Origin: Pelargonium x hortorum
Lineage: Eukaryota > Streptophyta > Magnoliopsida > Geraniales > Geraniaceae
Direction of reading: 5' to 3'
Length of the DNA stretch: 64,000 bases
Assembly (NCBI GenBank): GCA_036897525.1
Contig: JAYMTJ010000035.1
Span: forward strand, 29,311 to 93,310
Program-made: the position numbers and the translations under genes
Shown here: positions 22,188-35,200 of the stretch, piece after piece
How the letters are laid out: the number at the start of each line of letters is the position of its first letter
How positions within the stretch are numbered: position 1 is the stretch's first letter
Notes under the pieces: model-generated
What the model was told of the DNA's origin: nothing
Databases searched by the model: none
What the model saw: only the letters and a program-made list of their open reading frames with translations

Positions 22188-25100
22188 TGTTGATACATGC
22201 AGAGCCTTTTGCGTTCGATTTCCTACATGTTTTTTTTTTCTCAAAACTTATTTTATTTATAGGACTATTACGGCAATTCAAATTCTGTTGAATTCAAGAA
22301 AACTTTGAATTTATAAGTCTTCTAGAGTAAAACCAAACCTAAAATTTCTGCCTATAATAATAGTAATGAAAAGAACACCTCATGTTACTGAAGACAAAAT
22401 TATTAACCATGTGCTTCCACAAAAACCTTATCTTTCAATCGAGGAAAAGGAAAGCTGAGTCTTTTCTGAGAGGGAGGCGGGCTTTTAGATTGTAAGAATC
22501 TCTAAACTAAAGGGAGTTTCTTTTAACTAAATATTAATGTAATGAGGTAAGAATCCTTTTTTATCCGAGGAGTATGCATATTCCTTTTATACTATTCCTA
22601 TCCCTAGCTTCTTAAGAAAGATGGAATGAAGTTTTCTTTACTGTAGCCAGGCAGCCCTATATATCCAAGTAGCCCTTATTAAACCTTAGGTTTTATCTAA
22701 GCTATGTAACTAAGTAAGGGTAACTTTTAGAGAGAAGCTCTCTTCTTTGTATTTCTTTTGTTGTAGATAAGGAGTACCCTTTTGAGATGCTATAGGGAGT
22801 GGTATCGGGACTCTAGGAACTTATTTTACAAAGATTTTAATCCGTATTGAATAAGGACTGTGCATGAAAAGACGTTCGCAAATGCTACGAAATGAGTCTT
22901 TTGTAAGAAATAAGGGCAAGCTAACCTTAGCAGCTCTTGTTCTGAAACCAGGATTTATTTACTCATTTTTCACAAAGTACTCAGTTTTTTGGGTATTTCT
23001 TCTAATGGGGCATACCTTTTAGGGCGAATTCTGTTATTATATATTTATTATCTTAGAGATTAGTATAAGCTTTTTCCAAGTGGATATTAACTAAACCTGG
23101 TACTTTATAATACTAAGGAATAGGGCAAAACCCCTATAAAATTAGAAACAAAGTATAGAAAACTAATAGGCAACCTATTGAAACCTGGAAGGGTTGTGAT
23201 ACACTAAAGGTAGAGACTCCAATCTAACTTACGAGTAAGGTTGTATTAAGAATTGTTCCCAGTAGAACACGTTTGCTTTATCAAAATACAAACAATTATG
23301 GCGCAAGAAACTCTTTAGAGAAAATCTCATTACATTAGCAGTACCCAGTAAAGCTCCTTTATTTAACCTTATTATTGTTACTAGCCCTTGCTCTAACCCT
23401 CCTTTAGGAAGAGCCCTTTTTCACTATTTTAACTCCAGATTTCCAGCCATTCACAACAGGTTAGGACTAATAAGAATTCTATACCTGGCTTGTACCTAAA
23501 AGAGAACTACTTGACATACTACAGGCACTAAAACATAGAAGCAACCCCATTTCTTTTGCAAGGAGTCCCTTTTTGTAGCCCTCTTCAGAGCTTTTAGGAA
23601 AGTATTAATCCATATAGATTTAGATAAAGTACGGAATCCTTAACGGATCCCCCCAAAAGGAACTCCATTCTTTTGAAACTAGCTTTGGAACTTGAACCTT
23701 TAACATGCGGATCAAACTAACCCGTGCTTTACCACTCGAGTCAATAAATGTAAAGAAACGAGAATCAAATAATAAAGAGAGGAAGAAAAGGAACATTCGA
23801 GTATAGAAGAAAAAGAAAGAAATATTATCAAGATGATTCTCATGATTTCAAATTCCCTACTTTTGAATTCCTTGAACTGAAATTCTAAAACTGTATTCCC
23901 GGAATTCCTGAGTTCGGGTAATTTTAGATAACCATTACAGCACTTTCCGTATCTTTTACCATTATGTGACGGATCTATTCCAACTAAGGGGGTCCCTTCG
24001 AAATTTTCAATAAACAAAGGCTATTCGATCAAGTTTTTTAGATTAGAGGGGGTCTAAATTTTGTATAGTGGTCCCCTTTTTGCTATGAAGACAGGTAGAC
24101 CTAATTGAAATAGGAAGAATTCAGGTTTTTTTTATAGGCTTTTATACTTTCAATTACTAGAAAAAAAGATAATGGAAGGCTAAACTGGCATTGAGAGAGA
24201 TATGGTGTACCGATTGCTACCTAAAAAAGCGAAATAAAACCAATAAAGTTTAAGATTCAATTCTAGAGTAAATAACAGATCTCTTATTCAGCAAACGGGT
24301 ATTTACTGATAGAAAAGCTAGCTTAGTCTGTGCTTGAGATATTGTGTTGATTACTCAATTTCTTTTCAAGGGCTAACAGGAGCTTAAGTTTATTCTTTTA
24401 GATTTGTCACCTAAATTCGGGAGGGGCTCGCGTGAGAAATATTTGTCAAATTCCTAGACTATGAGATATTACAAGCAATTATTATCGGCTCAATACCTCT
24501 TATTGATATAAGGATACTGTCGGAAATAGAGAAGCCGAGCTCCTTTTTTATAGGGCATAAGTACTCTATCTAATCGGTAGGTCATGAAACTAAGTATTTC
24601 AATGCGTCAGTTCAACCCGTGAAAAGTTAAATTATAGTCGTATCTCCAGAATTCTGGTGGGGGTGCTCCTAGAAAAACCCCGTTTTTGCAGACTTAGGAT
24701 TGCGCTTGTTCTAGAATTAGTATCTGACTTAGATATAGGCAAACAAGTCTTAGTTAAATGTTATAAACAGCGATCTGGGTCTTAATTCCTATTACATAGT
24801 ATGTATCTTATAATACAGTCCAGTAGAAGCCCCGGTCTATTTTCTTTGATGCAAGAAGTTTGCTTTTATACTCCTAGCCCTTTCCTATTAACAAGACTCT
24901 TTAGTAGAAAACCCAAAATATGAAAAACACTAACCATATAACTTCCATAAAATTCTGGTATTTATCAAAATGACGCATTCCTCCTTAAAGGGCTGCCCCA
25001 TACTAAAATTTCCAACTTAGTGGGCACATTTCGAACATTAGAAAAACAATATCAGTAAGTTTCTTATTCTAGAAAGGGTAAGCTTGTACTACAGGAAAGG

Positions 25101-25790
25101 GTTCTAATAAGTAAAGTATCCTACTCAAAGGAGCCCCAGTTATGGAGAGTAATTCCAGTTTCAGATAGATCTAGTCAAAAATCTTTGTATTTTGTGTCTA
25201 TTGTAAAAAAAGGACTCTCTGTGTCAGTTCTAATTAAGCAAATAATCTATAGAATTCATTCGGTTATAGTATATTAACTTCCGAATTAGGAATCTGCTCT
25301 AAAGGCCTTTTCTTGAAAGAAATCCCACTAACTTGACTTTAAATGACAGCAATGTCTATATGTTTAATGCATAATTATAGGATCTAACCCATTCAAAATT
25401 AAGGATTGGGGTCCCTCGGAAAAGAAAACTTAATCTAGACTAGAGAAAGCTACTCTGATTCAAATACTAAACCGGGCTTACTTTTCCTGTGAAAGCTTCC
25501 TTTGTAGCAAAAAAAACTTTCTAAAGTATAACTTATTTTCTCTTTTTGGGTGATTGAGTGTAGTACGAGTAACGAGTCAGTTTGTACCTTCATTTTTTAT
25601 ATTTATTTAACCTACTTAAACTGCGGATCATCGAATTTTTATATCTTATTATATAGCTTATCCTATCAAATAGGGTATTCTATGCCTCTTTTATTAATAC
25701 TGCCTGAGTAAGCCGAACTGATATATATCTTGTAATCCGGTCAAAAGCTTAGAAAGGTATAATTGTTATTATTCTGTGTGCGGCTCCTAT

Positions 25791-25814
25791 TAATTTAATA
25801 ATTTAATAATTTAA
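25791..25814 (+). repeat. Three tandem TAATTTAA units
   Basis: The eight-base unit TAATTTAA is repeated exactly three times. It is a simple AT repeat of the kind made by polymerase slippage. Confidence 0.85.
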
Positions 25815-26385
25815 CAGGCAAGGAATTCCGTGTTTAAGCCCCATATGTTTACGAATTGCCCATTATCTTATAAGAAATTTTCCATGTAAATATCAAGAAA
25901 TGCAGTAATTTTTAGTGCGACACCAACCTACCAAAGTATTAGCAGTTGTAATAGTCGTTAGTTCCTTTTGACTCTAAGGGAACTCACAACCGAATAAAGT
26001 CTATCTTATGTCTATTGCTTTGTCTCACTTCCAAGTTCAATAAAAGAGATACAATAAATATCCATCTCTTTCAAATACAACATTGTTGGAAAACCCAAAT
26101 AATTATCTGTAATACTTTTTTATTTTACTAAGTTCATAATACGCCTTTCCTATTGACTACAAGAGATAGTCTATTATACAGTATAGGGTAAATACTGTTT
26201 GCTAGGTTAAGCCCTTTTATCTACTAATTTGATAGAGCAATAGAGAATCAAAAAAGGGATATCCTATGATATAGCAATTCCAGTAACACCAGTAATATTA
26301 GATTTTCTTTTCCAGAAAGAAGAAATTAAAAACATAGATAAAACTTTAAGAGTTAAGGAAGTAAAGGTCTAGGTATTAAGAGGCG

Positions 26386-28265
26386 ACAAAGTCGGAGTAA
26401 GGAGTAGTTTGCTTGTTTCTATCTTTCTGATTCCGGTTTAAAGGCATTCAGGGAATAATAAGGTTAGGAGTCTTCTTACCCTTCTATCAATCGGTCTTGA
26501 ACCATGTACACGTTGCTCCTTTTTCATGGTGCTCTGAAGAGTACGACTTACCTTGGCTTGTTCCCTTTTTGTACGAGTCTATTTTCAGTGTCTTTCTGTG
26601 TAAGATAGATTAAGTGCTTATTTGTATTGTTTCTTAGTTCTGGGTTCCTGAACAGTCAGAAATGTAGAGTAGTAGTAAAGTGAGCATCTATGTTTTATTA
26701 GTTCTAAGTTCCTTACTTAATAAGTGTAACTAGAGCTCTTACTTGAGTTCTGTCTTTAGCAGCTCCTTAGGAGAGTAAGAAAGAAGTCAATAAGCAGTAG
26801 AGTAAGCTACAGAAAGAATAGCTCTAAGGAAGATAAGGGAATTGGTAAGCTTGACTCCGAATAAAAGGAGTAAAGAAGTTCTTTACCTTGGATCCAAAGG
26901 AACTGAGGAGGAGGAGGGAAGAGTTTTGAAATCACTTATATAATAAACTTTCTTACTCAGTCTGTATCTTACTCTTGATACCAGGAATACTTGTAGCTAG
27001 AATTGTATCGATTGTATTACCTGTACTATAGGCTTTACTAATTAGTAAAGGTATATTGGAGTTAGTCTTAGTTGTCTTATCTGTATTAGTTGTATTTGAC
27101 CTATTAGTCTGAGTAGTATAGGATTCTTAGTTGTCAGTTCATCTTTCCTTAGGCTTTCTTCCATCTTTGTACTCCTTTTAACTGTTTAGTAGTTATTCCT
27201 AAGCACTTTCATTAGATTTATTAGGCAAGATTTCTCTTGTGAATAAAACACTATACCTGTCTTAGCTGTCTTAGTCTTGGTTTTCTTTATATAAATTCTT
27301 TTGTTAAACGAGAGTTATATAACTTTTAAGGTGTTTGTTTGTTTGTACATTTAAGATTTGAATGGGCCCTTATTAGACACTTTTAACCCCTTGTCTAGGA
27401 CAACAGAACCGGTAGAGAAGTATTCCCTTTTTTTTATTAAATTCCTCTTGTCTTGATTTGTCGGGCCGAGAAGAAAAGCAAGAAGAACTCCTTTTTCTAT
27501 TGGAATTCATACTTGTCTGGATTTGTTGGGTCCTATCACACAATCATATAAATTAATGAATACCTAACTTATTTGTTCTTGGCTCTCTAGAGAATTGAAT
27601 TACTAGTTGATAAGCCTATATTCATTCTGGAAGTATAACCGATTATACTCGACTTAAACAAAAGAACCCTTTTTTATAACTTAATAAGCCTCCTCTTTTG
27701 AAAACTAAAAGAAAACAGTCTTCACTTTTAAGAATTCCTTATGACTTCATTAACTGGATCAGCAGCCTTACTTAGCTTTAGAGTTCTCCTACTCCAAAGC
27801 CTTTGCCTTACATTACCTCAAACTAGAAACCCGTATTCCTATCCTTCTCAATTCCTTGAACAAGAACCAACATTTCCATACAACCATGAATGAGTACAGA
27901 AACCAATGGGTTCAATGCCTATTCTAAGAGGAACAAAGAAAGAATACAGAAACAAGAAATGACAAAGAGCAAAGCATGGAATCCCAGTTAGTAAGAAGTA
28001 CAAGACCCCAGTAACAATAAGTGCTGATAACTAAGAGCTAAAGAGTTCCTTCTATGAATCCTTCTTTCTAAGACTAGTTAAGCAGTCTAAACCGAGAGTG
28101 AGGCAACTTTCTTTATGAATCTTTCTCTATTTACCTACTATGCCAGATACACTCCTAACTTTCAAATTGACTGACTACCCTCTTTACTTTATTCCTAACC
28201 TCTTTTAAATTCTACAAGTTTCTAGATTCTTTAGAAGATTTCTAAGAATAAGTACTCTTATACAT
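26386..28265. other. Mosaic patch of higher-G+C texture
   Basis: No gene recognised. The first part (26,390-27,250) is T/G-rich on the plus strand, with GTAGTAAAG, TTAGTTCT and TCTGTATTAGTTGTA words. The stretch at 26,990-27,130 resembles the leader of family A. Around 26,801-26,825, read on the minus strand, CTATTCTTTCTGTAGCTTAC resembles the stem-loop box of family A, without its other boxes. The later part (27,730-28,230) is A/C-rich and resembles 19-20 kb. Confidence 0.35.
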
Positions 28266-31200
28266 TTATTTAAACAAGCAAACTCATTTTTAAAACCTAC
28301 CTACAGGGGTACCCGCCGTTTTAACCCGCAATATTTTTGTTTTTTGTTGACTTCTTTGTTTAAGTGTAGCTAATATCTTCTGTAGCTTGTTGCTTTGTTA
28401 GAACTAGTGTAAGCTCTTTTACTGATTAAAGGAGTCAATCTTAGTAATAGATACCCCTTAGGATTTCAGTTTTGCTTTACTGATATACTAAATAAGAGGA
28501 CTTTTTCGTAAAAGATATATACCTGCTTAAGATTTTGACTCTTGTTTAGATTAGATAAGAGTAGTTGTAGAAATAGGGTTTCTTTGAAACAACACCCATG
28601 AAAGGTCTAGCATAAGGTCAATAATGCTTAGTTGCTTCCTTCTTAAGATTAGAAATTTCATAGAAGAGTAGTAAGTATACTGTCTTTCCTAATCGAGATT
28701 CTTGGAATTAATATTAAACCAAGGATAGTGCTACTAACTAGGATTTGTTTCATTAAGTACAAAGTCTGGTAATTATCTGCATGACTTCTTAAATAAAATC
28801 CCGGCTAAAGAACCCAGCTTTACTCTATACTGGTTAACTAGTTAAAAGTGAAAGTCCCGCCTGTTGCATTCTAACTTTTCTTACAGGGTTTAACGTGGAC
28901 TATACTAAATGGGATATCCTTATCGTAAGACCCTAGATCCGCTTTTGTATTATTTCAGAGAGTTTCCTTTTTGTTTGTGAATATAGTAGAGAGAGACACC
29001 TCGTTTTAGACTTCCCTTTATCCTTTATAAATAAGGAATTTTCATTTTAATTAAGTAAATACCGAGCTATAAGTTGACAAAAAACAGACTAGAGTGTATT
29101 GAAACTAAGAAGCCTCTTAAGTCCTACTGTAATTTCTTTGCAAGTAGTGTGTATACCGATTTGGCGTAATATATAGCATTCTTTGCAGTCCTACATATCT
29201 CATAAAAGTATAACATAAGGAGGTGTATCTTTTCTTTATTAGAGTAAAAAAAAGTTTCTTTATTATATTACTCTATATTAGAATTACTTTATCTTAAGTA
29301 AGGGTTTCTACTCTATCTAGTATCGGTACTTTACTTCTTACAATATAGGGAACTCCTGCTTATTTTGTACACCCCGAAACTCACTTAATAACGGAGCTGC
29401 TAGTAAAAAGTACTATAACTAAATTTAATTCCTTTTTTTTGTAACCTTAAAAGTCAACGGATAATTTAGAAGAGACTCGAGTATAACTTGAGGACAGACA
29501 TATAATAGGGGCTCCTGGGAAAACCTCAGCTAGCCTTAAGCCTTCTATAAGCCATAGGGTACCCTGTTTATAAAAGTACATAATTATAAAATAAATAGAC
29601 TTTATGTCCCTAAGTTTGTGCTTGAAGAAACTTAAATAAATGTATTAACCCTTTAAAATAAAATCCACTTATAGGATTTTAAAAAGAGAATAGGAAGAGA
29701 ATTGCTTTTAGCAAGGCTTTTAAGCATCCGCAGTTTTCATAATTAGAACTTTTCCTGCCTAAGTCATGCTACTTTTTCCAAAATTTGTATATCTATCAGC
29801 TGCTACTATTCTGCTTTGTTATTTGTGTACTGCCGTATTCCTGATTTGGACTCTCTATACCAGAATTTTAATATTTACTAAAAAGAAAGGCTCTACCTTG
29901 CTTGTGTGCTGTTGTGACTGGTGCTTGAAAAGCCCGTTCATAGAGATTTCTATTTAAGAGACATAGAACTTTAGTAGAAGGGATCTTGACAAGTTTACTC
30001 GTCTGGCTGAAAACTCTAACCCTTAACATATTATTACGTACTAAAATCTGCAAAAAGTGCACCCGTTCCTAGTAAGGGCATAAACCCCTATTATTACAAT
30101 GCTACACCTAATCCAAGATTCATGGTTTTTTGTACTAGTCGTACTAGTAAATCCTGTCAGAATTTGAGTCATTTATTAACCCCTAAATTAAAATACATTA
30201 ATTATGACTCTCTCTATTTTAATACTCCTAGTAAACTAAACTGACCCAAACCTTACTTTAAAGTGAAATGAAAGATTAGGAATAGTGTCTTGAGTACACT
30301 TATATCAGTATTGTATTTTACTCGATAGTATAAGGAAACTTTAAGTTATTAATAAAGACGTGATTCGAATCTTCATTTCATGTAATTTATTCACCTAACA
30401 AATTGCCCTGCTCCAGTTCTTATTAATAAACCCAAAAGGGGTATCTCGAGCGGGAATTCAAAAGACTTACTTAGGTTTTGAGTCTATCAAATCTATAAAT
30501 TAAGAAAGATAGTGCATATGTACCCACTTTAACCTCTTGAAATTCAAAAAAGTAAGTCGTTGCAGGAAGATCTATAAAAGTTCCTAGTTAAAAGAAAAGG
30601 TCCTTATTAAAACAAAAAGGGATACTTTTACAAAAATAGAGGAGGCTTTTTGGGGGGCGTTTTAACCCTAGTAGCAGGAAGGAGAATGCATTTAAATCCT
30701 AGCAAAAAAAATGGTCTTAGTTTTTTTTTTACCGCTAGATTTTGCCTTGTTTTAGGGGTTCCCAGTATCTATGTTATCAGGATTCGGGGAAAGCGTCTCA
30801 AATACTTTGTCTTTTGCTTTTTTTAGGTCCTATATGTTATGTTAAAAATTAGCAGAGCGCGAAGTCAGTCTTGCATTTCGGGAGTATTTCTTCTTTTTTT
30901 TTATCTATACTTTTTTATCTCTTAAACGAAATACTATTTAAAAGAGTAATATACATAGGTTACCCTGCTCATTGAATACGAAAAGAAAGAAGTTTGGCTA
31001 ATACAGGAATGTCTGATTCTCTACTACAGTAATAATTGGATCCAGAATTAATGATATATCTCTGCTAAAGATTTCAAAAGGATAACAACCCCCTTCATTT
31101 TGGCGGGCCCGAACAAAAAAAAAATGTGGAAGTCCTCAATATTTTGAAACTTTGTATAACTTGGACTGTTTGTTGGTAATCGCTACAGCTTCACAAAACT

Positions 31201-32095
31201 GATAAAGGACAAAATGAGTGCGATTTAACTACTATATACTATAGAAGAAGAGAAGAAGCCCCTATTACCAAAAAGGAACTGAGTCCTATATCCCATCGAA
31301 AACCTTTAGCAGAAGGGTATCTATATCCCCCTAGAGGATAATTTACAGGGGCAATCTTTCAATACTACTATACTAAATACGCGTCCTGCTTTTTGGTTAT
31401 AAAAGTTAAGTAAAATCCAGAAATTAATTTACACAGAAATGTCTCCAAAATTGTCAAGTAAAAACCCTTCCGCTTCTTGAGAAGAGGAAAAAGGGGGTGT
31501 TTTAAAGTCTTTTAGTTGACAGTAACTTTAGTTCTGGGTGGAGTTAGTAATTACTAATTTAGGGCAATCCCAGGATCCTTTAGAGTTTGGGTTAACAAAG
31601 GAAGCATAGTTAACTTTGTAAAATGTCTGAACATTTATAAAATGAGTTTTTTAATAGAGATCTGGTAACAAAGTTAATTGAATATATAAGCGTTTGCTGA
31701 TTAAAGGTAATTTAATTTAGTCGTCGATATCTATAAGATCCCGGTATAGATTTATATATATAATAGTATAAAAAAGTTAATATTAAACTCCAGGTAAAGT
31801 AAAACGAAGTTACTCAGTACTAAAAATAAGTTTAAATAAAATTCGATATCAAGAAGCGGAGACCACCTTGGAGTTTTTTAGTACTTTATGTATAGGGAAT
31901 ATCTTCAATTTGTTTTTCAATAAAGTCGTTTTACTCTAAAGGAGAAGTTCTTGCCTTAGCCCAAAATTTTGCATGCATCCTGGCCTCCTATTATTCTCGA
32001 AAATAGGATTCTCTCTCTTTTCGAAATTCTGATGTAAAGTCCTCGTATAGTTTAGTTTATATCCTTTGCAATCTCTTTTCTAAGACATAGATTAT
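28266..32095. other. AT-rich non-coding stretch
   Basis: I see no gene, RNA or repeat copy in these 3.8 kb. Overlapping frames near 29,766-30,062 on both strands are short and hydrophobic, with no signature. The sequence is poor in structure apart from A/T runs. Confidence 0.6.
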
Positions 32096-32290
32096 CCCCA
32101 AGGGACTCCCCTTGTGCCTTGTAAGGGGCGTGGGATCCCATCTAGAAAAGCTTTTGTACAATATCTTCTTATCGAAACGAGTGTCAAGTACCCTAACCGG
32201 TAGTCAAGGAACCCCTGGTTTATACGAAGGGATCCTTTTATCCTTAGTGTGGGACCCCCTTAACCTTGGAAGGTAAATGTCTTGTAGGCT
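32096..32290. other. GC-rich patch with alternative hairpins
   Basis: CAAGGG (32,099-32,104) pairs with CCCTTG (32,109-32,114) around a four-base loop. The overlapping CCCCTT (32,108-32,113) pairs instead with AAGGGG (32,123-32,128) around nine bases, so the two hairpins exclude each other. The ten-base palindrome TGGGATCCCA follows at 32,131-32,140. The rest of the patch has several GGGATCC/GGACCC words. There is no neighbouring gene to regulate, so a regulatory role is not supported. Confidence 0.5.
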
Positions 32291-35200
32291 GGATACCTTA
32301 TAACCGCAACTCAATTTATCTCTGCCACTAGCTATGGGTCCCTTTTCGTTTGACTCAATCGACTAGAATTTTTTTAGGTTTCAGCCCTACAGGTTTGAAG
32401 GCTCCTTGTATGTATAGCCGTAATTTTTCGTTAGTCTTTCTTCCACCCATAAGAAATAGCTTGAAATCCAGTTTATAAGACCTCATATATACTAAAGAGG
32501 ACTAATAAAAACATTCTGGATCTTTTTCCAAATTGATATAGGGTGAATCTCAAAATAGTCAGGTACTTACAACAAAACAACTAAGCTACTCCATTTCATT
32601 TAAAACCAAATTCTTTATACCTTCTAAGTTTAACTTGTGCGATACGACTTGAACTTACGGAATTAGTGTTGATGACTTGAAAAAAGATATGTGTTCTACC
32701 TCGAGAATTGTTATGAGACCCTTTTCCAAAGGAGAATTCTATTTTAGTACTTCTTTCTACTTAAGCTATTTTAGTCTTTTTTATTCTTAGTCATTTTAAT
32801 ACCGGGTATCCTTGACTTTGGAGAACTTCTTGCGGCAGTAATTCTTAAGGACTTTCTTTACCGAAGAGCCCTAGGCATAGAGAGTACTGAATTAGACTTC
32901 CGAAGTAGTTTTAACTAACTTTTCTTCTTTATTATGAGGTTCTCTTGAGATATAAAAAACTAGATTTTATAGGAACTCCTTTTGGAAAATACCAGATACT
33001 AAGCACAGAGTCATGTTTATTTCATAGAATTTTTGAAGCTAACTTTAGACCAAAAAAATGTCCGTTATTTGAAGTACTACTTTATAGACTTACTTTATCG
33101 GTACAAGTTATAAGGAACTAAACTTGTGATTAGTACTTTTAGGTATCTTTTTAGTCTTTGAAGAGTTTGGGGCGTCTCTGGATTACACAGCACCTTTAGT
33201 ATGTAATGTATTAATTAATATGGGGAGACCTTGTTTTATATAGTTGGTGTAAGGGAACCCCCTTTTTACTTTATTTCTCTTTATTTAGAAAGATTACAAT
33301 TACCAAGCAGGTGGCACTAATTATAAGAAATCTGTGGAGTTCCCGCGCGTTTATAAGTGGCATTAAGAACTCAAAGACATAAACAAGGACAAAATCCTAG
33401 TAAATAACTGGACAAATCAAATACTTTTGGGATCCGGCAGGCACTCTATAATAAACAAAAAAAAGGCGAGTTAAAAATCTCTTATAAGTAAGTTTTTTTC
33501 CCAACTAAGCAGAACCTAAAGGAAGTTTGTAAATAAAAGGGTTCCGTTTTCACTAAAGATTATCGGCGGACATCCATTAGACTTTATTAATGCTAATTAA
33601 TGAGTATCAAGTGTAAATCTTTATGAGATATAGAGCAAATTTATACAGTAAACTCGAGAAATTAATTGATAATACATAGCAGCGCTAATAAGCCTCTATC
33701 ATAGGGTATAGGCCATAAGGTACGGATAAGAGAGAGTCTAGCTCTAAAGAAAGCTATAGTTAGAGTTATTAAGAGCGTAGGTCTTGGTAGTAGGAATGGG
33801 AAAGTTATGATACAGATGGATAAGTCAAGAATAAGTGTGTGGGTGTTAGAAATCCATATATTCACTCATTACACTATCCATAACCTCCTTCACTACGCTT
33901 CACTAGAGTCAGGTATAAGAACCATTACAAGACTCTATAATGTATCCTCTCTGTACCAATAGCTCCAAAGAATAGGAGGAATGCTCCTTAACAAGGGGTG
34001 GTTCTGTTATTAATATTAAAACACTGGTAGGGAAGCATGAAAAATTGACTAAATTCTAATTTGGTATAATCCAGATTACCTTGTTACTGAGTTAGGGATT
34101 TATAAACAATACACATAGAGTAAAGGTCTTTTGGAAACGTGAGATTCCTTATCCTAGACGTAGCTCTATCCCAGTTACTACTAGAATGTAAAAAAGAAAA
34201 TTCCTTTTTTTGAAAGTGGAAACCCTCAATCTAAAAAGTCCACCTTTTATATTATAGACAGCCTTCCCTTGTTATGTACTCTCCTCATCAAATGGAAACT
34301 CGTCAGTATAAGTCCAAGCAAAAGTTTAAAAAGTTTAGTTGTATATACGGACTCTCCGACCGACCTTGGCATTAGAACTAAAAGATCCCGCAAAAGAGGC
34401 TGCCATAATAAAGAATGAGAAATTCAGTGTAAGAGAAAACAGGCCTAGCATACTTTAAACTAGAATTTTAGTACAAAGCTGTAATCCCAAGGGGAATAAC
34501 TTATTACGATTCAGTTGAGACCTCATATACAAAGAGCTTTAGTCATATCAAGATATGCCTCCTAGTTTAATAAGGAATCCCTAAGGGAGTAAAAGAGACC
34601 TCTGAAACGTATTGCCTTGTAACCGGATTTCTTGACTTTCTATATAGCAGAATTCCTATACGTATTTCCGTGTGCAAGCTCCCCGGGAAGGCTCTCTTAC
34701 CAATTTACAGTCTTAGAATATTTAGAATTTCTTATTTCTTAGCAACTTAACTGTAATAGATATCTCTTACCACAACTTTTGAGGTTTTTTTATTTCCCAC
34801 TTTTTACCCGCTTTAAAGGTACTATATATATATGTCCTGTATTACCTATTCTCAAACTTTTCGTTGGGATATACAAATATGTCATTAAAACTGGAAACTA
34901 TTATGCCAATAGAAAAGAATCCGGTAGAAGCCCTAAATTTTCTCCTATGAATTGGTCTATACGTAATACGTTAATCTTAATACCTATACTTATTTTATTA
35001 GTCTTCCAGAACTGAGTTAGCCTCGATTCTCTTAGTTCTGCAGCTGTTGTACTACCTGTTTTCTCTATACCTGCTTTGTGTTACTCTTCGTACCCCCTTT
35101 TTTCTTTTGAAGCAAGGACTTCTAGAGCTTAATAAAATGAAGAATCCTATATCACAAGACAAAATGGGTTATTTATATTTAGTTAAAAATGAAAGTAAAG

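Larger units (their letters stand above)
21191..26385. other. AT-rich non-coding stretch
   Basis: About 5 kb with no recognisable gene or RNA. Minus frames of 94 codons (21,178-21,462) and 101 codons (23,712-24,017) lack motifs and are near the chance maximum for this composition. A short tandem duplication lies at 22,147-22,187 and an AT triplication at 25,791-25,814. GGAATTCC occurs at 23,901 and 25,822. Confidence 0.55.

Noticed and set aside
23712-24017. A 101-codon minus-strand frame, with similar ones at 21,178-21,462 and 51,402-51,680.
   Set aside because: With about 64% A+T the longest chance frames in 64 kb reach about this length. None shows a motif, conserved domain or neighbour that supports it.
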